A stretch of DNA of 64,000 nucleotides, from positions 5,060,379 through 5,124,378 of the forward strand of contig OY730170.1 in NCBI GenBank assembly GCA_963422465.1, given 5' to 3'. Within the stretch, counting starts at the first letter, position 1. Each line of letters begins with the position of its first letter. This DNA comes from Lichina pygmaea. Taxonomy: Eukaryota; Ascomycota; Lichinomycetes; Lichinales; Lichinaceae. The translations under genes and the position numbers were made by a program. Under the pieces are notes generated by a model. That model made no database searches. It had not been told where the DNA came from and saw only the letters and a program-made list of their open reading frames with translations. Below are positions 47,962-59,400 of this stretch, piece by piece.

Positions 47962-50900
47962 TCACCAGAACTCAGAGTCACCCTCGGCCTGCTTCGGTGG
48001 GGCTGCCAACGAGGCGCTTGCGGCGGCGGCGGCGGCAGCAGCAGCAGCAGCAGCCACGGTGTCCTTGGTTGAGGCTGGCCTGGCTCCTGCTTCGTTCGGG
48101 ATATTGGTCGATTTCCCGTCGGCGCCGCCCTTGGTCGAAGCTGGCCTGATTCCTGCTTCCGTTGGGGCCTTGTTCGACTTCCCGTCGACGCCGGCCTCGA
48201 CCGAGACTGGCCTGGTTCCTGCTTCCGTTGGGGCCTTGTTCGACTTCCCGTCGACGCCGGCCTCGACCGAGACTGGCCTGGTTCCTGCTTCCGTTGGGGT
48301 TTTGGTCGACTTTCCGGAGGCGCCACCCTGGGCGGCTGCTGTGCCGACGCTTGCATGAGATCCACCTGCCACGTTCTCCTTCTCCTTCTCCTTTCTCTTC
48401 TCCTCACTCGTCGTCGACGGTGCCGGCTTGGTCTTGCCGTTCTCTTGCTGGGCCGGGAGCCGCGGAGGCGAGGCGGCGACCTTGCCATGGCTCTCCTTTT
48501 CAGAAGGCGCCTGCTGACTCTTACCGTCGATCCCAGCGAGAACGCTGACGGCTGCACGATACATGGCGCGAAAGTCTCTGACCTCGATCACCTCTTCGGC
48601 TGTGGTCCACTTCGCTTCCTCGGCGAACCCTACGTCCTGGTTGCGTTGGAGGACCTCGTTGGCGCTGAGCGACACAATGTCCGCTTCGTACCAGAGCCGA
48701 CTGCCCTCTGGGTCCGCGACCATCTCGGCTGGGGTGGTGGCAAACGCGCGTAGAGCGCCTGGAATGTGCGGGTGATGCTGCACGATGAGCTCCTGGACTT
48801 GGGTGATCTGCACCGCGAGGCGGCCTGTTCCCGACGTCGTCAAGACCCTGGTGGCGAGATGCTGCGTCTGCCGCTTGACGCGAACGCTCCTGACGCGAAG
48901 CTCCTCCGACGGAATTCTCGTGGCGAGAGAAGCCATCTTTTGTTTTGGTCTAGACCAAAGATGGTCGACAAGGTCAGCACAGCACGGAGGTGCATCTTTT
49001 GACCGACGGACATACGCGATGTATAAATTATCAAGTAGCTCATCCACCGAAGCGCGACATCCGCTCGCCACAACGTTCCCGGTCACGCTGAGCTGAGCAT
49101 CCCAGGACCTGCGAGGACTTAGCCAGTACCAAAAACATGTGACAGAGTGTATACTACCTCTCCGGACAATAGATGAATACCGAGCCCAACGTGCGTATGG
49201 GCCTCCGAGCCTATGAGTCGCTAGTCAGAAGAGTCAACGGTATCGAAGCCGGACCACCCCTTACGCTGTGTACGAAAGTTTCGCCGTCAATGTCGACGAT
49301 GCTGGTGACCTAGTTAGCTCCCGGATCGGCGTTACAAGATGCTGCAAGGATAGCTTACATCTCTTCCCCATCGCAGCTAACGCAGCCGAATTCGTACATC
49401 ACTCTCTTAGCCACAGGCTTAGGCTCGAAGGCAGGGTTTCCGGCCGCAGTCTGAAGCTCCAGAATGGCGTCCACGTGTGCAGCCGCGGTGAAGAGCCTGA
49501 AAACCCAATGATCAGCGTCTTACCGACAGACCATCTCATGACCCGTTGAACCTACATATTCGTGAAGGTAGGTAGGTTCGAAAACGCTTCTTGGAACATC
49601 TCCACCCAGTCGCTTGGAGCGAAAGCCTTTGTATGCTGCCTCGCCAAGCGACGCACCAGGACCTTGCCTAACTTGATGCCCAGGGCCACTTCGCCGTTGT
49701 GAGACCTGGCGAGGTCGAGGATCCGCCCAAGTACTTCGAACACTTGATCAGCGGTGGTAAACTCTTCGGCCGCCTCGTGCGGCTTTTTGGGCACCGCCTG
49801 GTCGTCGAATGTCGGCCATTGGAAATCGTATTCGACCTCGTTCGAACTGCAGTGTCTTGTCACGAGGACCGGAGGTTGTTCGTGCGTGTCTCCCGGGTCG
49901 TCATGAGATGCCTCAGGTACAGTCGCTTCATCCTCCTTCGTCTCAAAGTCGGGGGAAGGGAGACGAACAGGTGGTGGGTCGCTGATTGGTGCAGCCTGTG
50001 GAGTCGGCTCGGAGATCCCACCTGGGTTTTCCGTAACAGTGTTGCTGGCATCGTTGGTAACGTCGTTGGTAACGTCGTTGGTAACGTCGTTGCTGACGTC
50101 TTTACTGACATCATTGCTGGCATCGTTGCTGACATCTTTGCCGACATCGTCGCTGGCATTGTTGCTGGCATATTTGCTAACATCGTTGCCGACATTGTTG
50201 CTGACATCTTTGCCGACATCGTCGCTGGCATTGTTGCTGGCATATTTGCTAACATCGTTGCCGACATTGTTGCTGAAATTGAGGTCGACGAGCGGGTACG
50301 CCGTCGACGGCTGTGCCTGATCGTCTGGAGGCGATTCTCCATGCGGTCTAGCGGCCTTGGAGGACGCATAGACTTTGTTATCTTGCGCCTCGAGGGCGTC
50401 CAGAAACTCGAGAAGTTCATTACCGTACGGATCATTTGGCGGAGCCGGAGCCGGAGCCGGAGGCGCCGCCGCTTTGGTGCTCGAGGAACCTCGTAGAGCG
50501 TGGTCTTCCTCCTTGCTTGCCTTTGAAGGCTCAGACCGCTTGGACGAGGCCTTGCTTCCGGCCCCTTTCTTCTTCTTCTTCTTGTTCGTCTCCTCCTTGC
50601 TCTCTTTCGGGAGGGAAGTCTCGGGCTCATACGTATTCAGGTTGACAGGACGGCGCTTCTTTCCGATTTTCTTGGAAGATCGCATGGGCTGTCCATGACT
50701 CTGCGGCTGCGCGAGCGGGGTGTTTTGAGTGCTTATAATCTGCGTGTTTGATCAGTTATCGCTCGCGCATTTCTCGCGAAGAAGAAGCAGTCGGCAAAAT
50801 GCCAGCCAGTCTCCAACTAGGGAGTACTCACCGGCACCGGGGTTGTTGGCGCAGCCCCTGACGCAGCCCCTGAAGATACCATATTGCCATATGCACCTGC

Positions 50901-52289
50901 GCCTTCGGCTACCCATTGCTGAACTCGGCTTGCTTTGGGGTCCTTTCTGTCTCGCGAGCGCGGAAGGGCGACCCAGCTGGAGGGATTCTTGGTAGCGTCG
51001 CCTCTCGACATAAAGTGGCCACCTCCCCACATGCTCGAGGTCGAGTGTTTCGGCGGTGGTAGGACGAGTTTGACGACCGCTGACGGGATCAGTGCACGGC
51101 GAGCTGGTAACACATCTTGCTTCCCCCGGTCAGTAGCCCGTAGAATGAACATGTCGTTGATCAGCCTAAGATCCAAGTCGACGATAGCGGTCCGAGTTGC
51201 CTCGTTGATCGGCGCGTTCAGCGGTGAAAATCGTAGCTGAAGCTTGCGCGGTTGGGTGACGTCCAGCATGAAGCCAATGACACGTTTGCAGAGCAGGTTC
51301 TGCTGTGGTCAGCGGAACAAGCCGGTGAACCAAAGCATGGGCGAATTCACCAAGTGCCGCTCCAGGGTTTTCAACAGGTCGAGCGCAACATCAACGGATT
51401 CTTGACCGGGGCCGAATATGATGACTTCGTGGCTGACCCCGCTGATGTGCATCGTCGAGCCCGTCCTTCGACCGACTTCCTCGAGAAGTGGTCTGATGCG
51501 GACGTCAAGGAACGTGGCCGCTGCCTTGCTCTCGACACTTGGCGCCCATACCGCTCGGACACGTTCATCCGCAGGGCTGGCCTTGGCCGGAGCAGCACGG
51601 CCGACCGAGTCTGTCTCTGCTTTTCCATCCTCATCGGTCCATCCTACCCGTGAGGTGTCCACCCCGAATATTTCCAGGTCGTCCTTGAATGTCTGAGTCG
51701 ATTAGGTCACGTCAGCTCTGGATTAGGAGGCTGCTACACCCAGAGCGGGCGTCGTGTCTCTCGTCGACATGCAAGCCAGCACCGACCTCGTCATCTACGT
51801 CAAGCCGGTCCTGAGCTTCGAGTCGGTCGCGCACGATCTTTGGCAGGGCCACCGAATAAGTCTTGAGCTGCAGAGGATTGCACTCGATCTGGAACGCCTG
51901 CGGAAGGTCAGCACCGTCGACAGCATATCGATTCCACCAGACTCACCTGAAGCTCCACGTCATAAGTGCAGACGATATCCTACAGAGCCTGGCGTCAACT
52001 ATTATCACGAACCAGACCTATCCCATCGATCCGACATACCTTCTCCTGGCAAGTCGCGCTGAGACAACAATGTCAGCTGAGGGCTCTCTGATCCGCTATC
52101 GCACTCGCACGGAGACACTCACCGAAAGGCCTTGATGATCTCGGTGACCTACGTCCGTCGGTCAGCGCCTGGCTGGCACACACAGAGATATAGTAACCAA
52201 GGGAAAGAAATGGGCATCCATACAGTTTCATCGCTCAAGTCACACCCAGGGTTGAGCCCCAAGATGCTCTGGTTTACATGGACCGACAT
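47962..52289 (-). CDS. Large uncharacterised fungal protein with KH-like region
   Basis: A chain of exons from the Met at 52289 splices in phase: 52224-52289, 52123-52148, a 19-nt exon, then DIVCTYDVELQ and AFQIECNPLQLKTYSVALP. Next come TFKDDLEIFGVDTS, a KH-like stretch (STMHISGVSHEVIIFGPG, SVDVALDLLKTLERHL) and CKRVIGFMLDVTQPRKLQLRF. A Lys-rich, repeat-bearing middle (50685-49552) follows, then FEPKPVAKRVMYEFGCVSC. The segment 49086-47962 continues with a second folded part (TGRLAVQITQVQELIVQ, AEEAKWTTAEEVIEVRDF) and ends in a 22-residue tandem repeat and an Ala run. The join at about 49080-49280 is not settled, so two genes cannot be excluded. I do not recognise a named family with certainty; RNA binding is only suggested by the KH-like fold. 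Confidence 0.55.
48100..48315 (-). repeat. 66-bp coding tandem repeat (22 residues)
   Basis: About three and a half copies encode units like KSNKAPTEAGTRPVSVEAG followed by VDG. Two adjacent copies are nearly identical at DNA level, which points to recent expansion within the frame. Confidence 0.85.
50040..50280 (-). repeat. Coding Asn/Asp/Ser/Val repeat
   Basis: Two almost exact 72-bp copies encode NDVSKYASNNASDDVGKDV with SNNVG between them, followed by shorter SNDV / TNDV units of 12-15 bp. All keep the reading frame of the KH-like gene. Confidence 0.85.
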
Positions 52290-53284
52290 GGCCGCAGACC
52301 TTGGGGGTTGCGGGTATGGATATTGAGACAAGAGTGTGGGTGTGCGCGCGAGGCGGATGGAGAGAGTGACGATCAGGGTATATCACATAGCCTTGGAAGA
52401 GGACGACAAGTCCCATAGCCCAAGCTTTTGTGAACGAGTCGTGCCTATGCGCCGACTAAGCGGTATCGCGGACGATCAGTCGTCGACGACTAATCGATCA
52501 TCTGAGCCCGTTCAGAAGTGGTCGATGTTCTGTCTTCTGCCCTAGTGCCAGCTGCCAGAGCACCGGCTCCGGGAGGGTGCATGTCGACCGCGGAACGTCC
52601 TTGTGCTGGGTAGATGTAGGGTGAAGAGAGTGCCCGTAACTCTTGGGCACGTCTCTGCCATCGGCTGTGCGCAGGCCATGGAACATCGACGAGCCACATC
52701 CCTAGATCGCTTATACGGCAGTTTGCATAGGTCCATGCTCTTTGGATGCTTACAGCGATGCCATACGTATCCATAGCCACAGCGTTGTCGGAGGTTATAC
52801 CCGATTGACTTTTTGATTCTTGATGCCTGCGGGGTTGCGTGGCCTCATTAAGCGCGATATGCGCCGGGTTGACCGGCGCTGTCTGTTATGTGACCAGGCC
52901 CCGTCAAACAGAGGGCTCTTGTGGCGAAGACCAGATGCCGATCATGACCATTGTGAATGGTAATGCCTCGGCGCCGCTTCGTCTTCGAAGAGCTGAAGGA
53001 GGCTTGCTCCATAAGGGTATCGTGAATTGAATCTCTACGGTGTTGTGCGGTTCCTACCCAGTCATTATAGAATGCTGCCACGAGAGCGGCATCTCCACTA
53101 GCATGGAGGCCATCAACGTGACGCAATGCTTGTCCTCCACCGCATGCCCTATGCCAATGCAGAAGCCTAGTGAAGACCAACCCCTCGCATGCCTGAGAAC
53201 CATTCCAGTCGGGGCCTCCGTCCGTAACGCCGGCCTCCAATGCGGATGCGTAGTCCAGTGCCCTGTCCCAGTGTCGTGCGAACC
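52290..53284. other. Intergenic, no gene recognised
   Basis: It lies between the start of the KH-like gene and the 3' end of the She3-like gene. Short frames on both strands have no recognisable content. Confidence 0.5.
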
Positions 53285-54566
53285 TCAACCGGTGGGCTTG
53301 ATGCATCGGCCGATGTGGACGACGTGCTTCAGTTGCTCCAACAGCCGGAGCGCCTCCTCCAGCGCTTCGTCGTTGGCCTTGTCGTTCTGTTGGGCTCGCT
53401 CCCTGAGGGCCCGGGTGCCGTCCTCGGCCTCCCGCTTGAAGGCCTCGAAGGCGGCGACGAAGCCCTCCCCGGCAGTCCTCATCTTCTCCATCTCCTGCTT
53501 CTGCTGCTCGATCACCACCTCCAGCTTGTGAAGCTTGCGCCGATCCTCCGTCGACTCGAGCCGGAGCCGGGTCACGTCGCCGCGTAGCTTCTCCGTCCTC
53601 CGTCCATAGTCGTCGTTCATCTGCCTCCAGCTCGCGGAGAGGACGTCGTACTGCGTGACGGCCCTCTTGGCCTGTTCGGTCTCTGCTCGGAGCCGGGCCT
53701 GGTATCTGCCCTCGACCGCGTCGTGGCGCTGCATCGCCTCTTTCAGCTGCGATTCGGCCTGCATCCGCCTCGTGCGCTCCGACTCGACCTCGGATCTGAG
53801 CTCGTCCAGTTTGCGCTCCTTGCGCGCGAGACTCGTCTTTTCCATCTCCCTCATCTGCGCCAGGTTCTCGTTGGCGGATTGCAGCATGTGCAGCTGGCTG
53901 CGGGCGCTCTCGCTCTTCTTCTGTTCTTCCTCGCGGTAGAGCACCTCCATCTTCAGCTCGCGACGGAGCCGGTCGTTCTCGGCCTGGATGCGCTCGATGA
54001 CCCGCCCGGATTTTCCGGTGGTGGCACGGCCGACGGCGGAAGACCATTGCGGCGGCGTGACGGCGGCGCTCGCCGGATCCAGCCTCGCAGAGCTGGGGCT
54101 GATCGGAGACGAAGAGGCTGTCGGGTCCGGGCGTCGCGGAGGTGGGCTCGGGGTGCTGTCGCTGGTATGCTGACGACTGGGTGTCGTCACCACCTGTGTA
54201 GTCGTCTCGGCCGCTGCTTCATTCGTCACCAGGCTCGATGAGCCGTCTCGTGACGGTGATGGTGATGGGGTGCTGACGGATGGATCCATGGCGGCCTTCA
54301 AAATGTCCCGGACCATGAGGTCCGACTTGACTGGCGAGCGATGAGATGGTTAGTCTCCTCACGTCGTTCGATATGCGATGGCACGACATATGACGGCTCA
54401 AAGGTAACGATGAATCGACCGCATCTGCCATGCTGCTACGATGCGAACGAAGACACATACCTCCGCTGCTGCCGTCATCCGCCTTCACTGCCCTTACACG
54501 CACCAGTTCCGACGACGAAGAGGCCTCTCGCCGCAACTTGGCTGATATCCTGAAGCCCGACCACAT
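53285..54566 (-). CDS. She3-like coiled-coil protein
   Basis: Exons 54461-54566 and 53285-54330 (intron GTATGT...GCCAG) join in phase to 383 residues. The first 140 are Ser/Pro/Thr-rich. GRVIERIQAENDRLRRELK starts a long heptad-patterned coiled coil (NENLAQMREMEKTSLARKER, QYDVLSASWRQMNDDYGRR, KLEVVIEQQKQEMEKMRTAG) up to the end. This pattern matches fungal proteins grouped with She3 (SWI5-dependent HO expression protein 3). In budding yeast She3 is the adaptor between Myo4 and She2-bound mRNA. In filamentous fungi the role is untested, and She2 is usually absent, so the name gives family only. The C-terminal end may be longer by splicing. Confidence 0.65.
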
Positions 54567-55121
54567 CCTCAGCGCGCCCTATGCTCTGTGCCCTTGAGAT
54601 CGTGCTCTGCGATCGTCAGCATCCTTGCCTGGCTGTCAGACAGTTGCGATCCTTTGTCAGCTTGGTCCATTTCTTTTCCAAAGCAGGAGAGAAAAGGTTT
54701 CACGAGTGCAGAAGGCGCAGCCGCATCTACATACGTGCTGTGCCATGGTAGGGCCGGCCCGCACGACGGCCCCTAACACGCATGTCTAGTCGTAACTCGA
54801 TTCGTCAGCAGCGAGCAGCATTTGCCGGAGCCGGCTACAGCACGAAGCCGACGACAATGAAGATGTGGCTGATAGCTTCGGTCGGGGTTATCTCGGTCTA
54901 TCTTAGGGCGGGGATGTTCTGCATCGTTGGAGAGGGCCGAAGAAGAAAAACAAACTCTCGACTTTACGAGTCAACTCCGATGCCAAACACACTGCTGCAA
55001 TCTACAGTACGTACGTACTCATGCACGGTATGATACAGGCGCGACAGGGCAAGTGTATTGGCACACACCAAGTCTCTTCTATCCGAAAACAAACATGGAG
55101 AAGCATAAGACACCGAGTCGG
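54567..55121. other. Intergenic
   Basis: It separates the She3-like start from the EMC3 3' end. A GTACGTACGT motif lies near 55010. No gene is recognised. Confidence 0.5.
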
Positions 55122-56195
55122 TCAGGCGAGCCGCCGGAGCAGACGCTCCTCGACTCCGTCCAATATCCAGCGGTGCTCCATGACCTCGAGGTTCTCGGCC
55201 TCGTTCTGGAAGAGCTTGTTGGGATCCTGCCCGGGCGCAAACATGTTGGCGCTCGCGTTCATCTGGGCCATCTGCTGTGTCATCTGGCTGGCCGCTACAC
55301 CTCCGGATAAGCACGATTTTGGATGTGGCATGCGTCGATGTGGACCAACTCACCATTGTCGTCCCCGAGGATGAAGGTGAAGACGGACTGCAAGCCAAAT
55401 AGATTTAGAAAGTACCACGACAACGACGATACCCACCGCACATCCAGATCCCTCGTGGCCACTCCTGACTGCAGCATGGACTTGAATCGAATCGTGAGCG
55501 GGAAAGGGAGCTTCACTGGTGGCATGGCATTAGGCCAGATGTCTCGAGGAGGGGAAAATGGACCGAGATGCCTCGACGGCTCGATCGACTTACAAACCAC
55601 ATATCCGCTGAAGAATGCGTTGATCCAGCTCATGATGAGAGTCTGTGGGATGATCATAGCCATGTTTCCCTTCATCATGCCCATCATGGCTTCCATGCCT
55701 GCCGGATCCGTCATCGGGTTCGCCGGCGGTTTACCTTTGTTTTCGGGGTCTTTGAGGAACTGGCCGGATTGATATGCCGAGATCATATAGTCCTTGCGTG
55801 CTTCGAACGACGAGGGCGAGAGGACAAAGGCGTTGTTGCGCAGGTTGATTCCACGGAGCAGCGATCGCCTGACATGTCCATTTAGCTCGTAAGCTTGCTT
55901 CTGGCGTGGTCGTTCTTACTGCTCCCGCAGGGCCTTGATGTCTTGCTTCTTGGGCATCGTCTGCATCAGGATGCTGGCATAATGTCTTAGGATGCCTGTC
56001 AAGATCTTGGTCGATTCAGCCGACGCTTGGTCATGGGCTCGAGCTCTGCGTCCAACCCACCATGACAACGGTGATAGGGAACAGGATCCAGTAGCTATAA
56101 AGCGGATCAGCTGACGAGTATGTCAAGGACCAGTCCGATGATACTCACAATAGAGCCGGATCCCGATGGATCGTCTGCGTAGTCGCTTGCGCCAT
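55122..56195 (-). CDS. EMC3: ER membrane protein complex subunit 3
   Basis: This is the insertase core subunit of the EMC (Oxa1/YidC/GET1 superfamily), which inserts tail-anchored and multi-span proteins into the ER membrane. Six exons (56149-56195, 56061-56094, 55920-56005, 55594-55868, 55354-55515, 55122-55294) join in phase to 258 residues. Visible are MAQATTQTIHRDPAL, the first membrane helix YWILFPITVVM, LRHYASILMQTMPKKQDIK, SLLRGINLRNNAFVLSPSSF, FLKDPENKGKPPANPMTDP, the Met-rich MEAMMGMMKGNMAMIIPQTL helix, LPFPLTIRFKSMLQSGV and LDVRWVSSLSWYFLNLFG. The Met-rich groove and the conserved Arg before it are intact. It is divergent from SPC2. Confidence 0.97.
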
Positions 56196-56660
56196 GGTGA
56201 CAAGGCCGTTCGAGGCCCGTTGTTGAGCCGCCTTGTAGAATCATATGAAGGCCAGGTCCTTTGATGGTACCGCACCGTATCCTCACACGTGACCCAGCTT
56301 CTCCAGGCGGCTCTCAGTTCAAAAGTAACGTCTTGCAGTAACTTTCTTTCGAGACCGGCGGGCGGGGCAAGTTCTTGGGAGGTGCAAAGATTGTTTGTCC
56401 TTTATCGGCAGTGTAGCACCAATACAACAGTGGGAGGTTTTTTATGACTTTTGCTAGCATCCTCTCGCTGCTCGTGAAAACCTATGGAAAGAGGATCCAG
56501 ACTTTTGCTTCTGCGTTGTACACGACTAGTCGTACACGGCCACGACGGCCGCGATACGCACGGATGGCCACCTCTCGTCGTCGGAAAATCGACGTTGGTA
56601 ACACGTATCGTGTACCACCACCAGTAGGCCGTTCTCTTCAGGCCGCATCTCCAACCAGCC
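56196..56660. promoter_or_regulatory. Divergent promoter region, EMC3 / SPC2
   Basis: 465 bp between two start codons of ER-membrane biogenesis genes. Near 56286 is a CACGTGAC E-box-like site. Shared regulation is an inference from position. Confidence 0.4.
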
Positions 56661-57482
56661 ATGGACAGCAATGCAACCAAGATCGCGGTCTACTCTCTAG
56701 CTGGTAAGTCTCGGCCGGTCCACCATTCGAGCGTCTTCTAAGCATTGGCAGATCTGAAGAATACGACCGACGACGCCCTCCCCAATTACCTCAACTCGCT
56801 CAAGTTCAAACAATCGCACTACCTCTCCGATGTCCGACATGCGCTGGGCTTCTCGGCAGTCTTCATCGCCGCGGCGACTTTCTATCTTGACTACATGTAC
56901 GGGTGGGAAAAGACCAAGGCCGGAACGACCTGGGCCGTGATCGCATACTTCGTCCTCAATGGGGCTCTTACGTTATGGATATGGTCGGTCGAGAGGGGAT
57001 CTGTGTACTCTGGAGAATTGAAGGGCACCCAGGTAGACCACCACGTCCGTTAGGCTTTGTGTTGCAGTGCCTTCCACACGCGGTTCCTTCGTCGGATGGA
57101 AGTGGAAATGGATGTAGGCCGTGCTGACGTGCGATGCCAGTTGCAAATCGAATCCCGCGCCGAGAAGCACAATCCCACATACTTCATCACCGCTCGCTAT
57201 TGCAAGCGTGGCTCGCCCGGTAGCTGGCATACCATCGAGCTGCGATCCCCGTTCGCGAGATGGTTTGACGGCGAAGGGCATTTTGTGGCGACTCATTTCC
57301 AGTCGTGGCTTGCAACAGGCATACCCGTTGTCGGCAGCGCGGACTCGAGCAGGGTCTTGCCGCAGGCAAGCAGTGACGAGAAGGTACGGAAGGGTGATCC
57401 GACCGCTGTCAAGTCTGGGTTGGAGGACTTGCCAAGGACGTCGCAGTCAGCGCGGAAACGAGGAGCTGGTGGGAAGCGATAG
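56661..57482 (+). CDS. SPC2: Signal peptidase complex subunit 2
   Basis: Spc2 (SPCS2) is a two-span subunit linking the signal peptidase to the Sec61 translocon and shaping substrate choice. Exons 56661-56703, 56752-57032 and 57141-57482 join in phase to 221 residues. Motifs are LKNTTDDALPNYLNSLKFKQ, then SDVRHALGFSAVFIAAATF (first helix), YGWEKTKAGTTWAVIAYFV (into the second helix), the soluble domain (HNPTYFITARYCKRG, ELRSPFARWFDGEGHFV) and a basic tail of about 45 residues ending RKRGAGGKR. The tail is longer than in yeast. Confidence 0.93.
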
Positions 57483-59400
57483 AGAGACGCTTGCGGTACC
57501 TTTTGTAGACCATACTTCCGTAGTATCTGTACAGTGGCACTTTGAGGCAACAGAGGCCGAGGATTCTGGTGTGGAAATGGCCGTATTCAGGAGTTATCTG
57601 TTGTCTGGGACAGTTCTGCGAGAGCAGCCCAGCGCTGAAAAAACCGTAGCGGGCTGCAAGTAAATATGTTCGAGATGTCTTCGCACCTCCTAGCCGCGCT
57701 GTCTGGCTTGGTCGAAACAAGAGTGCATGACCACTCAAGGCTCTATCGAGCGGGTTTCTCACCCTGCTCTTCGTGCTCGTCGGCGTTGTCCTCATAGCCC
57801 TGAAGCACAAACGGTGTCTCCCATATCATGGGTTCGGGCCCGCGCCGCAGGCTGTTGGCGGTACCAGACGGGGGGTCGAGGCGGGACAAGTCACAAATGT
57901 AGCCACTGCACCGGCCGTTCGTCGAGAAGCGACGAGCAGCTCGCGGGCGAGACAAGAATTAGCGTCAACTATTGAAAGGAAGATATACGTAACGTACCCA
58001 TCAACAGGTGTTCGTCAGTGAGTCTTGCCCTAAGTGCAGTCCGAATGGTTCCGGAAGTTCTTGGAGGCTCAGGCACAACAGAGCTCTCGGGAGATGGCTC
58101 CGCGGTCGGGCAAGCACCTCTGACGTCGGGAGGGCTCTCGTTCTGGTTGCCACGGTCTTCATCTTTGACGAACATGGCAGGAGAAGAACATGACTGATCG
58201 CCCACAAGATGCCCATCAGAAGCCATTTCCGCATGAAGTTTGGGACAAGCAGTCCAACTAGCAAGAAGACAAGAAGGGGGTGAAGGCAGAGGACAGCGGC
58301 CTACTCATAGGCCCCCAAAGTGACACAGCAGTAATCAACTGAATTGCTGATAGGAACAATAAGAACAACAGCCATAGCAGTATCAAATCAACTTTCAATA
58401 GTCATGAAAGGCTATGAATCCATTTGACAGTGGCGAGGACCAACATCATTACAGGACGTCCCAAAAACCTGGAACAGAAACCAATAGCTATCTATTTTAC
58501 TGTATGGCCAGGAATAAGTCTCCGGATTCCACGGTCAAAAGCGCCCAGGAGGACAATGCAGCCACCTCATCGTAACAGCTCGTAGCTGTACTGGTATCCC
58601 TTAGAATCATAGGAACTAGTTGAACATACAGCTAGCTGCAGAAAAGATGTAGGCCTGGCTCTAATCAACTGTGGACACGGTTGTGGAACTCCTATCGAGC
58701 TGGAATCAAGGATGTTCATCGACTGACGGATCGACGAAGTTGAGCTACAAGTTCCATAGCAAGGTCAAAAGAAGGTGGAGTACTGGTGGCTCCAGTCGTG
58801 TTCAGACCTGTCGTAAGTATGACGGAGCTGTGGCAGAGGGGCACGAAGAGTCAATGTATTTGAATGTGTGTCCAAATACCACATGGTGCAGTATGGTCGT
58901 GCTGTACCTACGTACGGTACGTTACGTACTTGTCCGAAGCTTAGAAGCCAGTCTGCACTGTACCGTAGCTGCGGCCAGTTTTGTAGTTGCGTATCGTGCC
59001 GGAAGCTGCCAAGTCAAGAGAAGACAGCCTAAACCAGCCGCTAAATCCAGCGGAAGCCACCTGCAGGAACCCTGTTTGTTAGTGCAACCCCGCCTACGTA
59101 GCTCAAAAGTCCAACTGGCTTCCGTACCCCACCCTGCCGACATCGCACGCAGTCGTCCGCTTAGTCGACGACGACAACATGTGCTTGCGCTGGCCCGCAA
59201 CGGCGACATCATGCTTAGTCGTCTTCCAATACGTCCATGCCGAGTGAATTCTCGGAACAAGGTTGTATATACAGGTGTGTCATGCTCCATGCCATCTCTC
59301 GTTCTCGTCTTGTCTTCCAGCAAGCACATTGTTTCCGATTCGAGTCTCTCTCCCACCGACATCGAGTCCAGGCTCCAGGAAGCTTGATCTTGATCCAGTC
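57483..59400. other. Intergenic, no gene recognised
   Basis: The region 58300-58680 is richer in A+T than its surroundings and repeats the phrase AATCAACTG near both ends. A minus-strand frame at 58001-58264 begins with a hydrophobic stretch (LVGLLVPNFMRKWLLMGILW) but has no family match and no clear exon partners. GTAC motifs lie at about 58905-58930. Confidence 0.45.

Noticed and set aside
52848-54047. 399-codon minus-strand frame over the She3-like gene
   Set aside because: It overlaps the coiled-coil gene in another frame and is an Arg/Gly/Ala-rich shadow.
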